64,000 nucleotides of DNA from Paracyclopina nana. Taxonomy: Eukaryota; Arthropoda; Copepoda; Cyclopoida; Cyclopettidae. Below the pieces are notes generated by a model, which made no database searches, had not been told where the DNA came from, and saw nothing but the letters and a program-made list of their open reading frames with translations. The translations under genes were made by a program, and so were the position numbers. Location of the stretch: assembly GCA_019096065.1 (NCBI GenBank), contig JAGUCH010000003.1:6572001-6636000 (forward strand). Reading direction: 5' to 3'. This document shows positions 1-9,755 of the stretch, piece after piece (position 1 is the stretch's first letter; each line of letters starts with the position of its first letter).

Positions 1-154
1 AGATAGAAACGCGATGGATTCCACGAGGAATCTTGACGATATCGAAAAGCAAGTGTGCTTCGTTTTAAGGTTTATTCAGTACTGCCGCTTTACTCTCAGC
101 GGAACTTCTTTCTCAATTATATACAGCGTTACCAGAAATACAGTATTTTGAACA
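1..154 (-). repeat. 3' LTR of the BEL/Pao element, cut by the window edge
   Basis: Window base 1 corresponds to base 9773 of the other LTR, so 17 bp are missing. All 154 bases match the 5' LTR. The AATAAA on the minus strand (71-76) is the expected polyadenylation signal for the element's RNA. Confidence 0.93.
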
Positions 155-171
155 GTTTCTTCCTCTCTTCG
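155..171 (-). other. Polypurine tract
   Basis: On the minus strand a run GAAGAGAGGAAGAAAC lies directly before the 3' LTR. It is the expected primer site for plus-strand DNA synthesis in an LTR element. Confidence 0.75.
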
Positions 172-180
172 GCAAACTCC

Positions 181-3100
181 TCACGAATCTTGACGGCTGC
201 GGCGAATGAGAACGGCCTCGTCTGGCGTAGGGTCCTTGAACAAGACGAATCCAGTCTGTTGAACGGGTTCCACGTGGAATTCCGACACCATTGTCTGGCA
301 GAACAGGCGTGAGGTCACTCGGCCCCTTGGTGCTGCAACGTGGAATTCTTCTCGCAGAGTGACGAATGGAAAGTCCACATGTTGAGCTCTGAAGTGGCCC
401 AACTGGTAGCAAAGGCTGCAGCGGTTGTGCAACATTGCACAGACGGCATCCACATGCCCGTCCGTCAAGCAAATGTTGTAGTCGCAGCTGATCTCGTCAA
501 TTTTTTCCGGGCAGACATGGGTCTTGTGACTGGTAGATCCACAGCGCTCACAACAATGGGGAAATTCCTTATCTCCCCCCCCAAAAGAAAGCATGTAAGC
601 TCGACGATCAATGTCCCTGGGGTGTTGCTTATACACTAATTTGGCTCGCTCGCGCGAAGTACTTGGGAGAACATCAAAGCAAATGTCCCACCGGCAATCA
701 CTGAGGAAGATTTGCACCACCTCGTGAAGACGCTCAACTGACTGCCAAACTTCCCCAGGGCCCGGTGCAAAGAACAGCGGCCATGCTCTATGATGGCAAA
801 TCTCCCCTTCCTCGCTGACGAATTCATCCTGAGTGAACCACTCGCCAAATGGCCTAACAGATGCATCTGATTTGACCAGCTGCTTTTGCACATGATCAGT
901 GCCCACCGCCCTCAACGCAAAGCAATGCATAAGGCGGATGATGTCAGCCCCACTACTCATAGTTTCCAATTGAGCTGCCCGAATGGCCATTAAGCGTAAT
1001 AGTTCAAACATGACGCAGCAATCCCACAAAAGATAAGAGCGTTGAATGTTAGACCAATTTTGAAAGTGGGTGGAGTAATCCCAATCTTGATAAACAATGA
1101 ATCGTGAATCATTAAAGCGCTCGTCATTGATATCCGTGGAGTGAATGAAAATGGCGGGATAATTGATCTGCTCGGCTGCATAATCGGGGCCTGATCGAAT
1201 CAAATTGTATTTACCCTCCAAATAAGATTGAGGATAAGCCATGATCACCAAATTAGCAGCCTCCACAAATTGCCGCATAACAAAGGCGGCGTCAGGGATG
1301 CTGCATAGGCGTCGCACTACATCAAATGCCCCAAACGCGATCTTGAGAATGGACCCGCTTTTGAAAATTTTCCGGGCAAACTGCGGAATTGGGGCCCCTC
1401 GCAATGATTCGCCGTCCCAGTCAACGTGAAGGAAGACGGCATGACGGTTGAAGGAAACCATGATCAAGCCGTAAAATGCCACTTGCCAATGACTCCCCTT
1501 GCGCAATTGCGAAAAAACTGACTCAGGATATTGAACTAATCTAAGGCCGACCATACCAAAAGCCTCAACATCATGGATGAACTGAGACTTGTCGAGGAGG
1601 GTATTAAAGTGCTGAGGGCTAAAAGATAGCACCCTAGTGAAATGCACAATATTTGGCGGTTGAAATGGCAAAAATTCTCTGGGGCCGTTACGCGGGGTTT
1701 GATTTTTTGCAGCCATGAGCGAGAGCGTTGAAAACATTTTTTGAGTACCCCTAATGAAATCGCTGGGGCGTAAATTAAACCCTGCCAATGAACACATGGG
1801 GAAAGCGCAATCAGGGTCCCTTTTTTGGCCAATCCAAAAACGTGCGCCCTCTTTAGCGAGGATGCAATTGGCGACCCACTTGTCAGGTCTGCCCTTCTTG
1901 ATCTTGTCGCGGTCTGACTTGGAGAACGACCGCAGCGAGCTCACCGACTCGATGTCGCTAAACCTTTCGCCAGGCTGGAGGTGGATGGCAATCGTGTCGT
2001 CATCCTCAGGAAGTGGAGGCATCACAATTCGTTCGCCAGGACCAGGCATCAATGGCAGCAGACCACCAGTCTCCTTCAAGACTGCCATCATTTCTTCCTT
2101 AGCTTTTTCTTTTCTAGCTCTGGATCTTGTACGCGGTGTGGCTACTGGAGGCGAGATGGAGCCACTTCTGGGACCAAAGCATTTGCTTGGACCAGCGACA
2201 GCGGGCGGGCGTGGCGAAACTTCCATGGCCTCATCCAGAACGAGGAATTCTTCATCATCGATCGCCAGAGTGGACCTTTGATCCTTGACAGGAGTGCGAG
2301 ACACGACGGTGCGCAAAACGTGATCAGTTGGCCGCGGAACAACTTCAAAAGGCTGAAAACGCCCCGGATCCCCAAACAGCACATCCCCGCTATCATTGTC
2401 TGGTGGTTGAAGCTGAAGGTCAGAAAACCCCTCGACGCTCAAGCCAGCTCGGCTGAGGTTGGCTTGAATTTGGCGGGCTAGGTCCACCGGGATGCATACA
2501 AAATCTGAGGTCAACGTGTTTGTTGACGACTCACGAGTATCATAAATGCGAGGGGGCGCTCCCGGATTCACGAGGTTGCGTGTAATCCCTGATTCCCGTT
2601 CTTTACTAGTGGGGGGCCGAGCTAACTCCACTGCTACTCCTGCTGCTACCCTTGATCCCCCTGCTGTGGGCGTTTTGATCTTGGCCATGACGTGTCTAGT
2701 GTACTCGACAGATTCGGGGCGATATCGGGACTTTAAGTGGCCTAACTTCTTATAAGCAATATCTGACAATTTTTGCTCCCAAATCTTGGCCTGAACAGAG
2801 CAATTGGCAGGCCCAAGCTCAGGATCGACGCGATTAGCCTTACAATGCGTGAGCCATGAATCGTGCAGGGGTTTGTGGGCTAAGGCCATAATGGTGCCAA
2901 CCGACGTGTTTTCCACCAGCAACATAACCCTTGTGAAATTGAATTTTTGCGCGTCATGCCTAGAATTCTTTGCTAATTTACGTTGGCGGTGATTTTTGTC
3001 CCCTGTGACGTAATTGTCGACATTCCCAGCGATATAAACAGAGGGGGAAGAGTAATGACGAGCGAAGCGCGAAAGTTTACCCCGATCGAGGAGCTCGATC

Positions 3101-3438
3101 ATGTCCTCGATGAAGTAGACATCTTCAGTGCCGAACCGCTGGCGTAGTCGCTCCCGTTGATCCTCAATGGCGGCTTCAAGTCGACGACGTGATTCTGGAG
3201 ATGTTTTCGGATGATGAAACTTGCGGGCAGCTTCTCTACGAGGAGTGATTGCTCCGGCGATAGGGACCTTGAACAAACTCGCAGCTCCAGATGTCGAGGG
3301 CACGGTTACCTCAGACTTGATGCGTTTACGAGACCCGTCATCGTCGGAATCCGTGGAGGACAACGTCGTGGTTCCACCCGATGGCGTGTGGGAGTCATAA
3401 GGCTCGTCCTCACTGCTGCTTGACCTCTTTTTCGACAT
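181..3438 (-). CDS. Third ORF of the BEL/Pao element: nuclear-like zinc-knuckle protein, not Env
   Basis: About 1085 residues from ATG at 3438; the open frame extends 12 codons further up but only with a GTG. I do not recognise the family. The N-terminus is Ser/Asp-rich with basic stretches (MSKKRSSSS, GSRKRIKSE) that look like nuclear-localisation signals. The middle holds charged, Pro-rich linkers and a folded-looking region around residues 540-940. Near the C-terminus (about 960-1030) are three metal-binding motifs: CERCGSTSHKTHVC (CX2CX4HX4C), a variant CX4CX4HX4C, and CSLCYQLGHFRAQH (CX2CX4HX4H). I see no signal peptide, furin site or membrane anchor, so it is not an envelope gene. It sits where env sits in other elements and would need a spliced RNA: a possible donor is at 9668 and a possible acceptor near 3546. 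The frame is unbroken for 3.2 kb, which supports function. Confidence 0.8.
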   Translation of the reverse strand: MSKKRSSSSEDEPYDSHTPSGGTTTLSSTDSDDDGSRKRIKSEVTVPSTSGAASLFKVPIAGAITPRREAARKFHHPKTSPESRRRLEAAIEDQRERLRQRFGTEDVYFIEDMIELLDRGKLSRFARHYSSPSVYIAGNVDNYVTGDKNHRQRKLAKNSRHDAQKFNFTRVMLLVENTSVGTIMALAHKPLHDSWLTHCKANRVDPELGPANCSVQAKIWEQKLSDIAYKKLGHLKSRYRPESVEYTRHVMAKIKTPTAGGSRVAAGVAVELARPPTSKERESGITRNLVNPGAPPRIYDTRESSTNTLTSDFVCIPVDLARQIQANLSRAGLSVEGFSDLQLQPPDNDSGDVLFGDPGRFQPFEVVPRPTDHVLRTVVSRTPVKDQRSTLAIDDEEFLVLDEAMEVSPRPPAVAGPSKCFGPRSGSISPPVATPRTRSRARKEKAKEEMMAVLKETGGLLPLMPGPGERIVMPPLPEDDDTIAIHLQPGERFSDIESVSSLRSFSKSDRDKIKKGRPDKWVANCILAKEGARFWIGQKRDPDCAFPMCSLAGFNLRPSDFIRGTQKMFSTLSLMAAKNQTPRNGPREFLPFQPPNIVHFTRVLSFSPQHFNTLLDKSQFIHDVEAFGMVGLRLVQYPESVFSQLRKGSHWQVAFYGLIMVSFNRHAVFLHVDWDGESLRGAPIPQFARKIFKSGSILKIAFGAFDVVRRLCSIPDAAFVMRQFVEAANLVIMAYPQSYLEGKYNLIRSGPDYAAEQINYPAIFIHSTDINDERFNDSRFIVYQDWDYSTHFQNWSNIQRSYLLWDCCVMFELLRLMAIRAAQLETMSSGADIIRLMHCFALRAVGTDHVQKQLVKSDASVRPFGEWFTQDEFVSEEGEICHHRAWPLFFAPGPGEVWQSVERLHEVVQIFLSDCRWDICFDVLPSTSRERAKLVYKQHPRDIDRRAYMLSFGGGDKEFPHCCERCGSTSHKTHVCPEKIDEISCDYNICLTDGHVDAVCAMLHNRCSLCYQLGHFRAQHVDFPFVTLREEFHVAAPRGRVTSRLFCQTMVSEFHVEPVQQTGFVLFKDPTPDEAVLIRRSRQDS

Positions 3439-3663
3439 AATAGGCGAAGATGCGAATGGATATTGTTCCAGCACGTCTATTCGAGTAAATTCGAACGCGA
3501 GGTTTGGAAACGGAAATGCCAGTCGTCTCAGCAGCTGCTGGGCAACTGATAGGGGTGGGCGCTGCTTGTAGTACGAATTGTTATGCCGCGCTCGTTTCTT
3601 TTTTCGATAGCGTTCTTTCCTCCCTACCGGTGAACGCGATGCTAGCGCGGCAAAATTTGAATG

Positions 3664-5355
3664 TCAGATTGACAACGACAACGGAATCATATTTGAGACC
3701 GCTTCGACAATTACTTTACACGAATTTGGGGATAGCTTTGTAGATGGGGATGGACTGCATACCTTGACGCGTGCTGTGCGGACAACTCCATGTTGATCAG
3801 CTTGAACATCCAGAATGATGCCCAATGGCCACTGATGCCGGCTTGTGAAGTGATTACGTGTCCGGAGCAACACAACATCTCCTACTTCCAGGTTGTCACG
3901 CAACTTCCTCCACTTTGGTCGAGAGATGGCCTCGTTGAACACAGCTTTTGTCCATTTGTCATACAGTTCCTGTTTAAAGAGCAAGACCTTTCTGTACTCA
4001 CCTGGGTCCAGCTTTTCAGGGTTGGCTGGATGGATTTCATGAACTTGCGGCGACATCAAAAATGAGTTCGGGGTTAGAATTTCCGCAGCTTCATCCATTG
4101 ATTCCGGAACATATTGCAGGGGCCGCGAGTTAATGACATTTTCGGCCACCGCGATAGCTGTCCGAAACGTCTCCTCCTTCCATGTTCGATTTGCGCACAG
4201 ACCAAGTTGAGTCTTGAACAGTTTGACAAAACTTTCTGATAACCCATTGAACTCCGGGGCGCCATGGGGGGAGAACGACCATGAAAAAGAGCCATCCTTG
4301 CTAGATACTTTCCTGACGAAGTCCCAGTCAATTTTGCGTAGCTTAGCTTTGTCCTCCGCGAAGAAGAGACTGCTTGCTCCAACAAAATTTGTGCCCTGAT
4401 CAGATCTTACAGATTCTGGAGTGCCACGTCGAGCACAAAAACGGGTGAATGCACACACAAATGCATCCGTGCTGAGATCTGCTGCATCTTCTAGGTGACA
4501 AGCCTTTGTTTGTTGGCATACCAAGACTAATACGTACTTCTTGTCACGAGCTTGCCCTCGAGGGCGGCTGATCATAAACGGGCCGCAAAAATCAATACTG
4601 ATATGTGCAAAGGGCCGAAGCAGTTGCTCAGGGACACGAATATCACCCATTTGAGGAAATAGTGGCTGACCGCGAAGTTTGCGGCACATTGGGCAACCTC
4701 GTACAATTGATCTAAGGATTTGCCGCAATCTAGGGATGTAGAATCTTTGGCGCAACGCAACCAACAACTGCGAAACCGAGAAAGTGTGGCCATAGTGGTG
4801 ATGCATAAATGTAAGAAAGGCGATTACACCGGGGGATTTGACTAATAGGGCCGGGCGACGAGTTTCCCACGAAAGATATGCGACGCCATCAATGCGCCCT
4901 CGAGCCCGTAGTACATTGTCGCTAGTGATGTACGCGCAAGCTTTTTCAGGTTCCGAGTTGACACGCCACTTGCCTATCTTTGTAAACCTGACTAAATCAT
5001 CCCCAAAGCAATCAGCCTGAAGGAGCCTAATAAGTGAGCGCATTGAGCATTGATAAGACGAAACTGGGCGAATCTTTCGAAAAATTACTCTGAAAAGCGA
5101 GAGAAGGGCCCTAATCGAGGTGATAGGTAAAGGTGAGCTCCTGGAGGCAGCCAATATTGCTGCGGCACCAGCTTTCTGGTCGGGGTGGTAGGCTACTTGA
5201 TTGACAGCTGCGCTCCTATCCGAGACAACCTTGAATGTTGACCAATCCATAGGGAGATCGATTGTCGCAAATACAGCATTGTCGCCAGAACGCACAACAG
5301 CTTCGTGCTCAGGTTGGCTGCAAAGTTCCGGCCTGTCACCAATGATTTCAGACGT
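3664..5355 (-). CDS. BEL/Pao integrase with DUF5641-like tail, -1 frame to Gag-Pol
   Basis: This frame is open from just after a TGA at 5356-5358 to the stop at 3664, overlaps Gag-Pol by 163 bases and lies in its -1 frame. The first in-frame ATG (5250) is deep in the overlap, so entry by frameshifting is more natural than a separate start. It has an H2C2 zinc-binding domain (HHHYGH ... CPMCRKL), then a DDE core with D in SIDFCGPF, D in SDQGTNF and E in GLSESFVK. I count 55 residues between the last two; BEL/Pao integrases have a longer gap here than the classic 35. The C-terminus (KWRKLRDNLEVGDVVLLR) resembles the DUF5641 domain of BEL integrases. Its role is inserting cDNA into the chromosome. 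Confidence 0.92.
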   Translation of the reverse strand, partial: TSEIIGDRPELCSQPEHEAVVRSGDNAVFATIDLPMDWSTFKVVSDRSAAVNQVAYHPDQKAGAAAILAASRSSPLPITSIRALLSLFRVIFRKIRPVSSYQCSMRSLIRLLQADCFGDDLVRFTKIGKWRVNSEPEKACAYITSDNVLRARGRIDGVAYLSWETRRPALLVKSPGVIAFLTFMHHHYGHTFSVSQLLVALRQRFYIPRLRQILRSIVRGCPMCRKLRGQPLFPQMGDIRVPEQLLRPFAHISIDFCGPFMISRPRGQARDKKYVLVLVCQQTKACHLEDAADLSTDAFVCAFTRFCARRGTPESVRSDQGTNFVGASSLFFAEDKAKLRKIDWDFVRKVSSKDGSFSWSFSPHGAPEFNGLSESFVKLFKTQLGLCANRTWKEETFRTAIAVAENVINSRPLQYVPESMDEAAEILTPNSFLMSPQVHEIHPANPEKLDPGEYRKVLLFKQELYDKWTKAVFNEAISRPKWRKLRDNLEVGDVVLLRTRNHFTSRHQWPLGIILDVQADQHGVVRTARVKVCSPSPSTKLSPNSCKVIVEAVSNMIPLSLSI

Positions 5356-8300
5356 TCAGGGCCATGCCTCCAGAGATCATTATTCTTTAGTCGCTCCAAA
5401 GACCCTCCTCTAGTGGCGAAATCACTCGGGTTATCACTGGTAGAGATGTACTGCCAATCATCCTGAGTCCACTGCTCCAGAATTTCGAGCACTCGTCTAG
5501 AAACGAATGACTCTGTGATGTTCATCGGCTTGTGGATCCAACGAATTACGGTGACTGAGTCCGACCATAGACGTACTTCTTTGATTTGCAGCTGATCAGC
5601 TATGTGAAATGCTAGCCCCGCTCCCAACGACGCGGCCATTAACTCCTTTTGGGGAATTGATCGCTGGCCCTTTTTGCATAATTTGCGTTTGCAGTGAGCG
5701 AATGTGACCCTAACATTGCTGCCAGAAACCTCTCTCACATAAACAACTGCGGAATACATGCGAGATGATGCATCAACAAAAACTTCCAACGTGAGTTTTG
5801 TGGGCCCTCCCCAAGTGAGTGCGCGATCAAAGTGAATAGTATTTATTTTGGCCAATTCCCCAATAAACTCCTCCCACATGGAAACCAATGTGGAATCATG
5901 GATGACGTCATCCCATGATGGAGGAGGATCAAGAAAGCATACATCCTGTAAAAGAATCCTGCCCTTGAGCGTGATAGGCTCCAAGAATCCCACGGGGTCG
6001 AAGCAGAGGCCGTTCGCTCGAAACAAATTGCGTTTTGTCAAAACTGCATGCTCGGGCTGAACTTTAATGGGGGCATAAGTGAGGGTGTCGGCCCGAGGAT
6101 CCCACATGCAACCCAATGCTTTGCTAGCAGCCCCATTTTCAGGCATATTTTTCAATTCAAGGGCAGTGTTATCCAGGAGCGACGTGGAATTGGTGACTAA
6201 TTTACGTAACTCAAGGCCTGCTGCTGCGCATGCCGATCGTAAGCTTAGAAACAGAGATGAAAGCTCTGCTTCAGTGGCACATGAGGGCAACAAATCGTCC
6301 ATGTACAATGATTTACGCACAGTGTCGATCAAAGTTTCTTGCCCCAGATTACGAAAATGAGTATTTAAACAAAATAAGGTTGCAAAAGGCGCTGCAACAT
6401 TGCCGAAGGGCCACCTAGTAAATTCATAGGACTCACCTCTGAAGATAATGCGATGAAATTGGCGATCTTCTTCACGCAAGAAGAATTGAAGATACATTCT
6501 TGCGATGTCTGAAGTGAGTGCGTAGCGGTGGCGCCGAAATTGTAGTAGCACATCCCTTATGTCGTTCTGAAGCTTTGGGCCAGTTAGAATGGCATCGTTG
6601 AGTGAAGTGCGTGGTGTGCCGAATTTTCTAGCACAATCAGTAACCACTCGTAATTTCATCGTTGCAGAGTCCTCACGAATGACACCGAAGCATGGTATGT
6701 AGAACCCAACAAGCTTGTCACCTTTGACTACACGAATATAACCCTCAGAGATCCACTCGTCGAAATTGGCGCTATAGGCTGCCCAAAGTTGAGAGTCGGC
6801 CGCTAATTCGTTTTCATGCATCGACTGCCACTTTTTGACCTGGTAGTAATTTCTTGGGAGATCTGGTGGGGAGGGATGATTGTGCCATGGAACAGCCGTA
6901 CCGTAGTGTAACTCGCTCCTGAACAATCCTTCGCGAACAATCTTTTCAGCTTTCTCATCGGCCACACTAACTAATCTTTTATTAATTCCCAGCCCTGGGT
7001 AAGATTCAAACTCCCAAATTTTCGCAATTTGCTGCTCCAAAGCGTGGTGAGTAGGGTCGTCGCAAGTGAACAACACCTGGGGGGAATCGCAATGCTTGCT
7101 CTGCGCGACAGTCCAGCCTAGTCTAGTAAGTCGCGCTACAGGTTCACCTGGTTGACCTTCAATGTCGCCTGTCAAGGCTGACATGAATTCAACATTATCG
7201 AGGCCTAGCAATAGGGAGGTCTTCGAGGGTGAGAAGGTTGGAAACTGTATATCCCTGAGGTGGGTGTATTGAGTGCGCAGGGTTGTTATATCAGGGGGCT
7301 GCACTGACGCGTTAAAGGTCTTTGATGTGTTGACATTAATTGCTTTGATGAACCCCGTAGTAGTTGACCGCAAATAAATGGTGCTCCTGTAGTTGGCAAT
7401 CGTGGCTGTGCGATCAATGAATCCAATATTTTGAGTTTGAGGAGTAAGTTTAGCCCCTAGTTGGATTGCCAGCGACTCACTAATATATGATTCGGCGGCG
7501 TGATCATCTAAGCTACAATTTACCCTGGTGAATTTTGCAAAATCCCTTGTAAGAGAAATGTCTACGGGAGCTACTCTAAATTGGGTTGCTTGTAGCGACG
7601 AAGAAGAAGCAGCGACTACAACTGGGCGATAACGGTGCAAAACTGATTGGTGATCTTTATTGCAAATCGCGCAGACAGCCTTTGGGGATGTACAATTGGC
7701 AGAGAAGTGACGGCCATTGAGGCAATTGCGGCAAGTTTTAGTTCGATTGATGACAACATGGCGAATATCCAGTGGCAATGACTTCAGGATGGAGCAATCC
7801 GAAAGTTTATGGGCAGCCGGGCCTGAAGAGTTGTCACAGAGAGGGCAGCCTGCATACATGTTATCATCTCCAACGACCGCCATGGCTAACATGGCATCAC
7901 ACGTGTCTTCCATGAAAGCAGTGCTATCATCGTCAACATCGGCTTCAATTGTCGCCATAACTTTAGCGGCAGGCCTGGCTGAACCTTCCTGCTTCTTGGC
8001 CAATGACTCCTGAGACTCATCCCGTTCCAAATAGGTGCACCAGGATTGCCAGTCATCTATGGATGCCTCCTCGTTGATGCCTCTCGCCAGCTTGAAGAGC
8101 TTCCAATGACGCTTGGTGTCAGCTGTCATTCGGCTCGAAAACAAAGAAACAATCATTTTTCCCACTTCTTTATACGCATTGCTGTCAGTGTTAGCCAAAA
8201 GTTCCATGGCTGTGAACTTCACAGACCGAATTGTTTTCATATTGTGCATATTCAACTCTGAGGCCGAAAGCTTAGCCATGAGGGCGCCCTTGTGGGAATC

Positions 8301-9659
8301 AATCCTAGCGTAATCATTTTCCAAGTTCAAAAGCCCTCTCAAATAACCGTCCTTAGTGGGAGAATACAACTGAAAGCAGTCGCGAGCAGGGGACTCTAAG
8401 TGATTTAGCAATTCGAAATACTTCTCATCCCAATCGTACTTGTTGTTTCTGTGAACGACACATTCGAAAATTTTCAAAAAGTTTTTAAACTCAATGACGT
8501 CCTTGCCTGACACTTTGGGGAGGTTACTGGGGTTTTTCCTGCCTTTTACTTGAGACGGGTCGACAAACAGCGATTCCGGCTCAGATTGCATACGCTCAAC
8601 CATAGTGCCTACACATTTGTGGGTGCCAGCTATTGATTGCATGACAGACTCGTCGCCTAAGATGGCACTGACATCGAGCAAAGTGTTATTAGTGGGCCTG
8701 ACCAGATTTGAACCACCAATGAAAGTACTCGAGCTAGGAGGGAACCCAAAAGAACTTTGACGGCCACTGCCCCTAGACTGCTGCCCTCCACGACTACCGC
8801 GACCTGACCTTGAAGGGTGGCCAGTGGGATTTGGCGGTGGTGGGGAGGCGGATGAAGAAAACCCTGGGGCAAAACTGACTTGGGTGGGAGCCAGAGGATG
8901 AGGGCTAACCTGATTTTGTTGGGAAGAATAATACGAGATCCACGTACCGTAAACTTGCCTGTCCTTGGCAATAACATCCAGGGCGTGCTCATAGTAAGCT
9001 TCCTCAGCGTTGATGGCGGCCGTGATCCAAATGTGAGCCAACTTCTCCCTCCTCTCCTCAGCAACTTGCAGGTCAGATAGCAACTTGGCAACGTTGTCCT
9101 TGTCGGCTAAGGTGGATTGATCCCGCACGCAGTATCCGTCCATTGTAGAACGTATGGAGAGATAATCCTCCTCGAGTTTTTTGGCCCTGTCGACAGCGGT
9201 GGACTGTCTGACCGCCTGGAATTGACCGCTGGCGTAGCGAGCCTCCGCGAGAGATTTGTCGGCCTCCGCTTTTTCAGCCTCCCATTCCAAGTCCTCCAAC
9301 CTTTCTTGGTAGGTTTCCACAATGCCTGTAAGCTTCACGTCATGATCCTCCTGGGCCCTGGCCATGGAGTTGACGCGGCGCTGCTGGGGGGGGTCTGAAC
9401 CTGCCGCATCGATGAAATCGCGAGAACGCAAATTTTTCTCCTCATAAGCGGCAAGGACTGCATTATAGACATCGTTTAATTTTTCAATAGTTATTGATTG
9501 TGATACCGCATCCGAGAAGAACAGGCGACATTTGGCGTTGAACTTGTCCTTGGCAGATTTGTATCGTTGATGAATTTCGTCCAACAATCGTCCATTGTCA
9601 TCGTTGTTCGAGGTAGCCTCCGATGATGTGGATTTTGGGCGATCGTCGTTTGCGGCCAT
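5193..9659 (-). CDS. BEL/Pao Gag-protease-RT-RNase H polyprotein
   Basis: This is a 1488-residue frame starting with ATG at 9659, about 80 bases inside the primer-binding site. Residues 1-580 are a charged, coiled-coil-like Gag region with a Gly/Ser/Pro stretch near 265-310. Three zinc knuckles follow near 602-665: CPLC...HKLSDC, CRNC....H....C and CAIC...H....H. A protease-like region is near 715, where the usual D-S/T-G is replaced by LDDHAAES. The reverse transcriptase has ALTSDIARMYLQ and the catalytic YMDD near 1118. RNase H follows (FVDASS, KELMAA, LWSDS, NPSDFATRG; about 1285-1420). The frame stops at 5193 just after RNase H, where related elements would continue into integrase. The product would form virus-like particles and make cDNA in the cytoplasm. 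Confidence 0.93.
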   Translation of the reverse strand: MAANDDRPKSTSSEATSNNDDNGRLLDEIHQRYKSAKDKFNAKCRLFFSDAVSQSITIEKLNDVYNAVLAAYEEKNLRSRDFIDAAGSDPPQQRRVNSMARAQEDHDVKLTGIVETYQERLEDLEWEAEKAEADKSLAEARYASGQFQAVRQSTAVDRAKKLEEDYLSIRSTMDGYCVRDQSTLADKDNVAKLLSDLQVAEERREKLAHIWITAAINAEEAYYEHALDVIAKDRQVYGTWISYYSSQQNQVSPHPLAPTQVSFAPGFSSSASPPPPNPTGHPSRSGRGSRGGQQSRGSGRQSSFGFPPSSSTFIGGSNLVRPTNNTLLDVSAILGDESVMQSIAGTHKCVGTMVERMQSEPESLFVDPSQVKGRKNPSNLPKVSGKDVIEFKNFLKIFECVVHRNNKYDWDEKYFELLNHLESPARDCFQLYSPTKDGYLRGLLNLENDYARIDSHKGALMAKLSASELNMHNMKTIRSVKFTAMELLANTDSNAYKEVGKMIVSLFSSRMTADTKRHWKLFKLARGINEEASIDDWQSWCTYLERDESQESLAKKQEGSARPAAKVMATIEADVDDDSTAFMEDTCDAMLAMAVVGDDNMYAGCPLCDNSSGPAAHKLSDCSILKSLPLDIRHVVINRTKTCRNCLNGRHFSANCTSPKAVCAICNKDHQSVLHRYRPVVVAASSSSLQATQFRVAPVDISLTRDFAKFTRVNCSLDDHAAESYISESLAIQLGAKLTPQTQNIGFIDRTATIANYRSTIYLRSTTTGFIKAINVNTSKTFNASVQPPDITTLRTQYTHLRDIQFPTFSPSKTSLLLGLDNVEFMSALTGDIEGQPGEPVARLTRLGWTVAQSKHCDSPQVLFTCDDPTHHALEQQIAKIWEFESYPGLGINKRLVSVADEKAEKIVREGLFRSELHYGTAVPWHNHPSPPDLPRNYYQVKKWQSMHENELAADSQLWAAYSANFDEWISEGYIRVVKGDKLVGFYIPCFGVIREDSATMKLRVVTDCARKFGTPRTSLNDAILTGPKLQNDIRDVLLQFRRHRYALTSDIARMYLQFFLREEDRQFHRIIFRGESYEFTRWPFGNVAAPFATLFCLNTHFRNLGQETLIDTVRKSLYMDDLLPSCATEAELSSLFLSLRSACAAAGLELRKLVTNSTSLLDNTALELKNMPENGAASKALGCMWDPRADTLTYAPIKVQPEHAVLTKRNLFRANGLCFDPVGFLEPITLKGRILLQDVCFLDPPPSWDDVIHDSTLVSMWEEFIGELAKINTIHFDRALTWGGPTKLTLEVFVDASSRMYSAVVYVREVSGSNVRVTFAHCKRKLCKKGQRSIPQKELMAASLGAGLAFHIADQLQIKEVRLWSDSVTVIRWIHKPMNITESFVSRRVLEILEQWTQDDWQYISTSDNPSDFATRGGSLERLKNNDLWRHGPERLKSLVTGRNFAANLSTKLLCVLATMLYLRQSISLWIGQHSRLSRIGAQLSIK

Positions 9660-9738
9660 CTTGTTTACTTAGCCACGTGCAAACCGAATGTGGCGAATAA
9701 ACAGGGTTGCTAGATAGTCCAGCGGGAAAGGGGCCTAG

Positions 9739-9754
9739 GCCGAGTTGGGCGCCA
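9739..9754 (-). other. Primer-binding site, probably tRNA-Lys
   Basis: On the minus strand TGGCGCCCAACTCGGC follows the 5' LTR after a single A. From memory, the first 11 bases complement the 3' end of animal tRNA-Lys(CUU), including CCA; the remaining bases diverge. The position directly inside the LTR fits a minus-strand primer site. Confidence 0.75.
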
Positions 9755-9755
9755 T

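Noticed and set aside
1754-2481. Plus-strand frames of 166-175 codons inside the retrotransposon
   Set aside because: Shadows of the third ORF on the other strand.
181-3438. Third ORF as an envelope gene
   Set aside because: No signal peptide, furin site or membrane anchor; zinc knuckles and basic nuclear-type signals point elsewhere.
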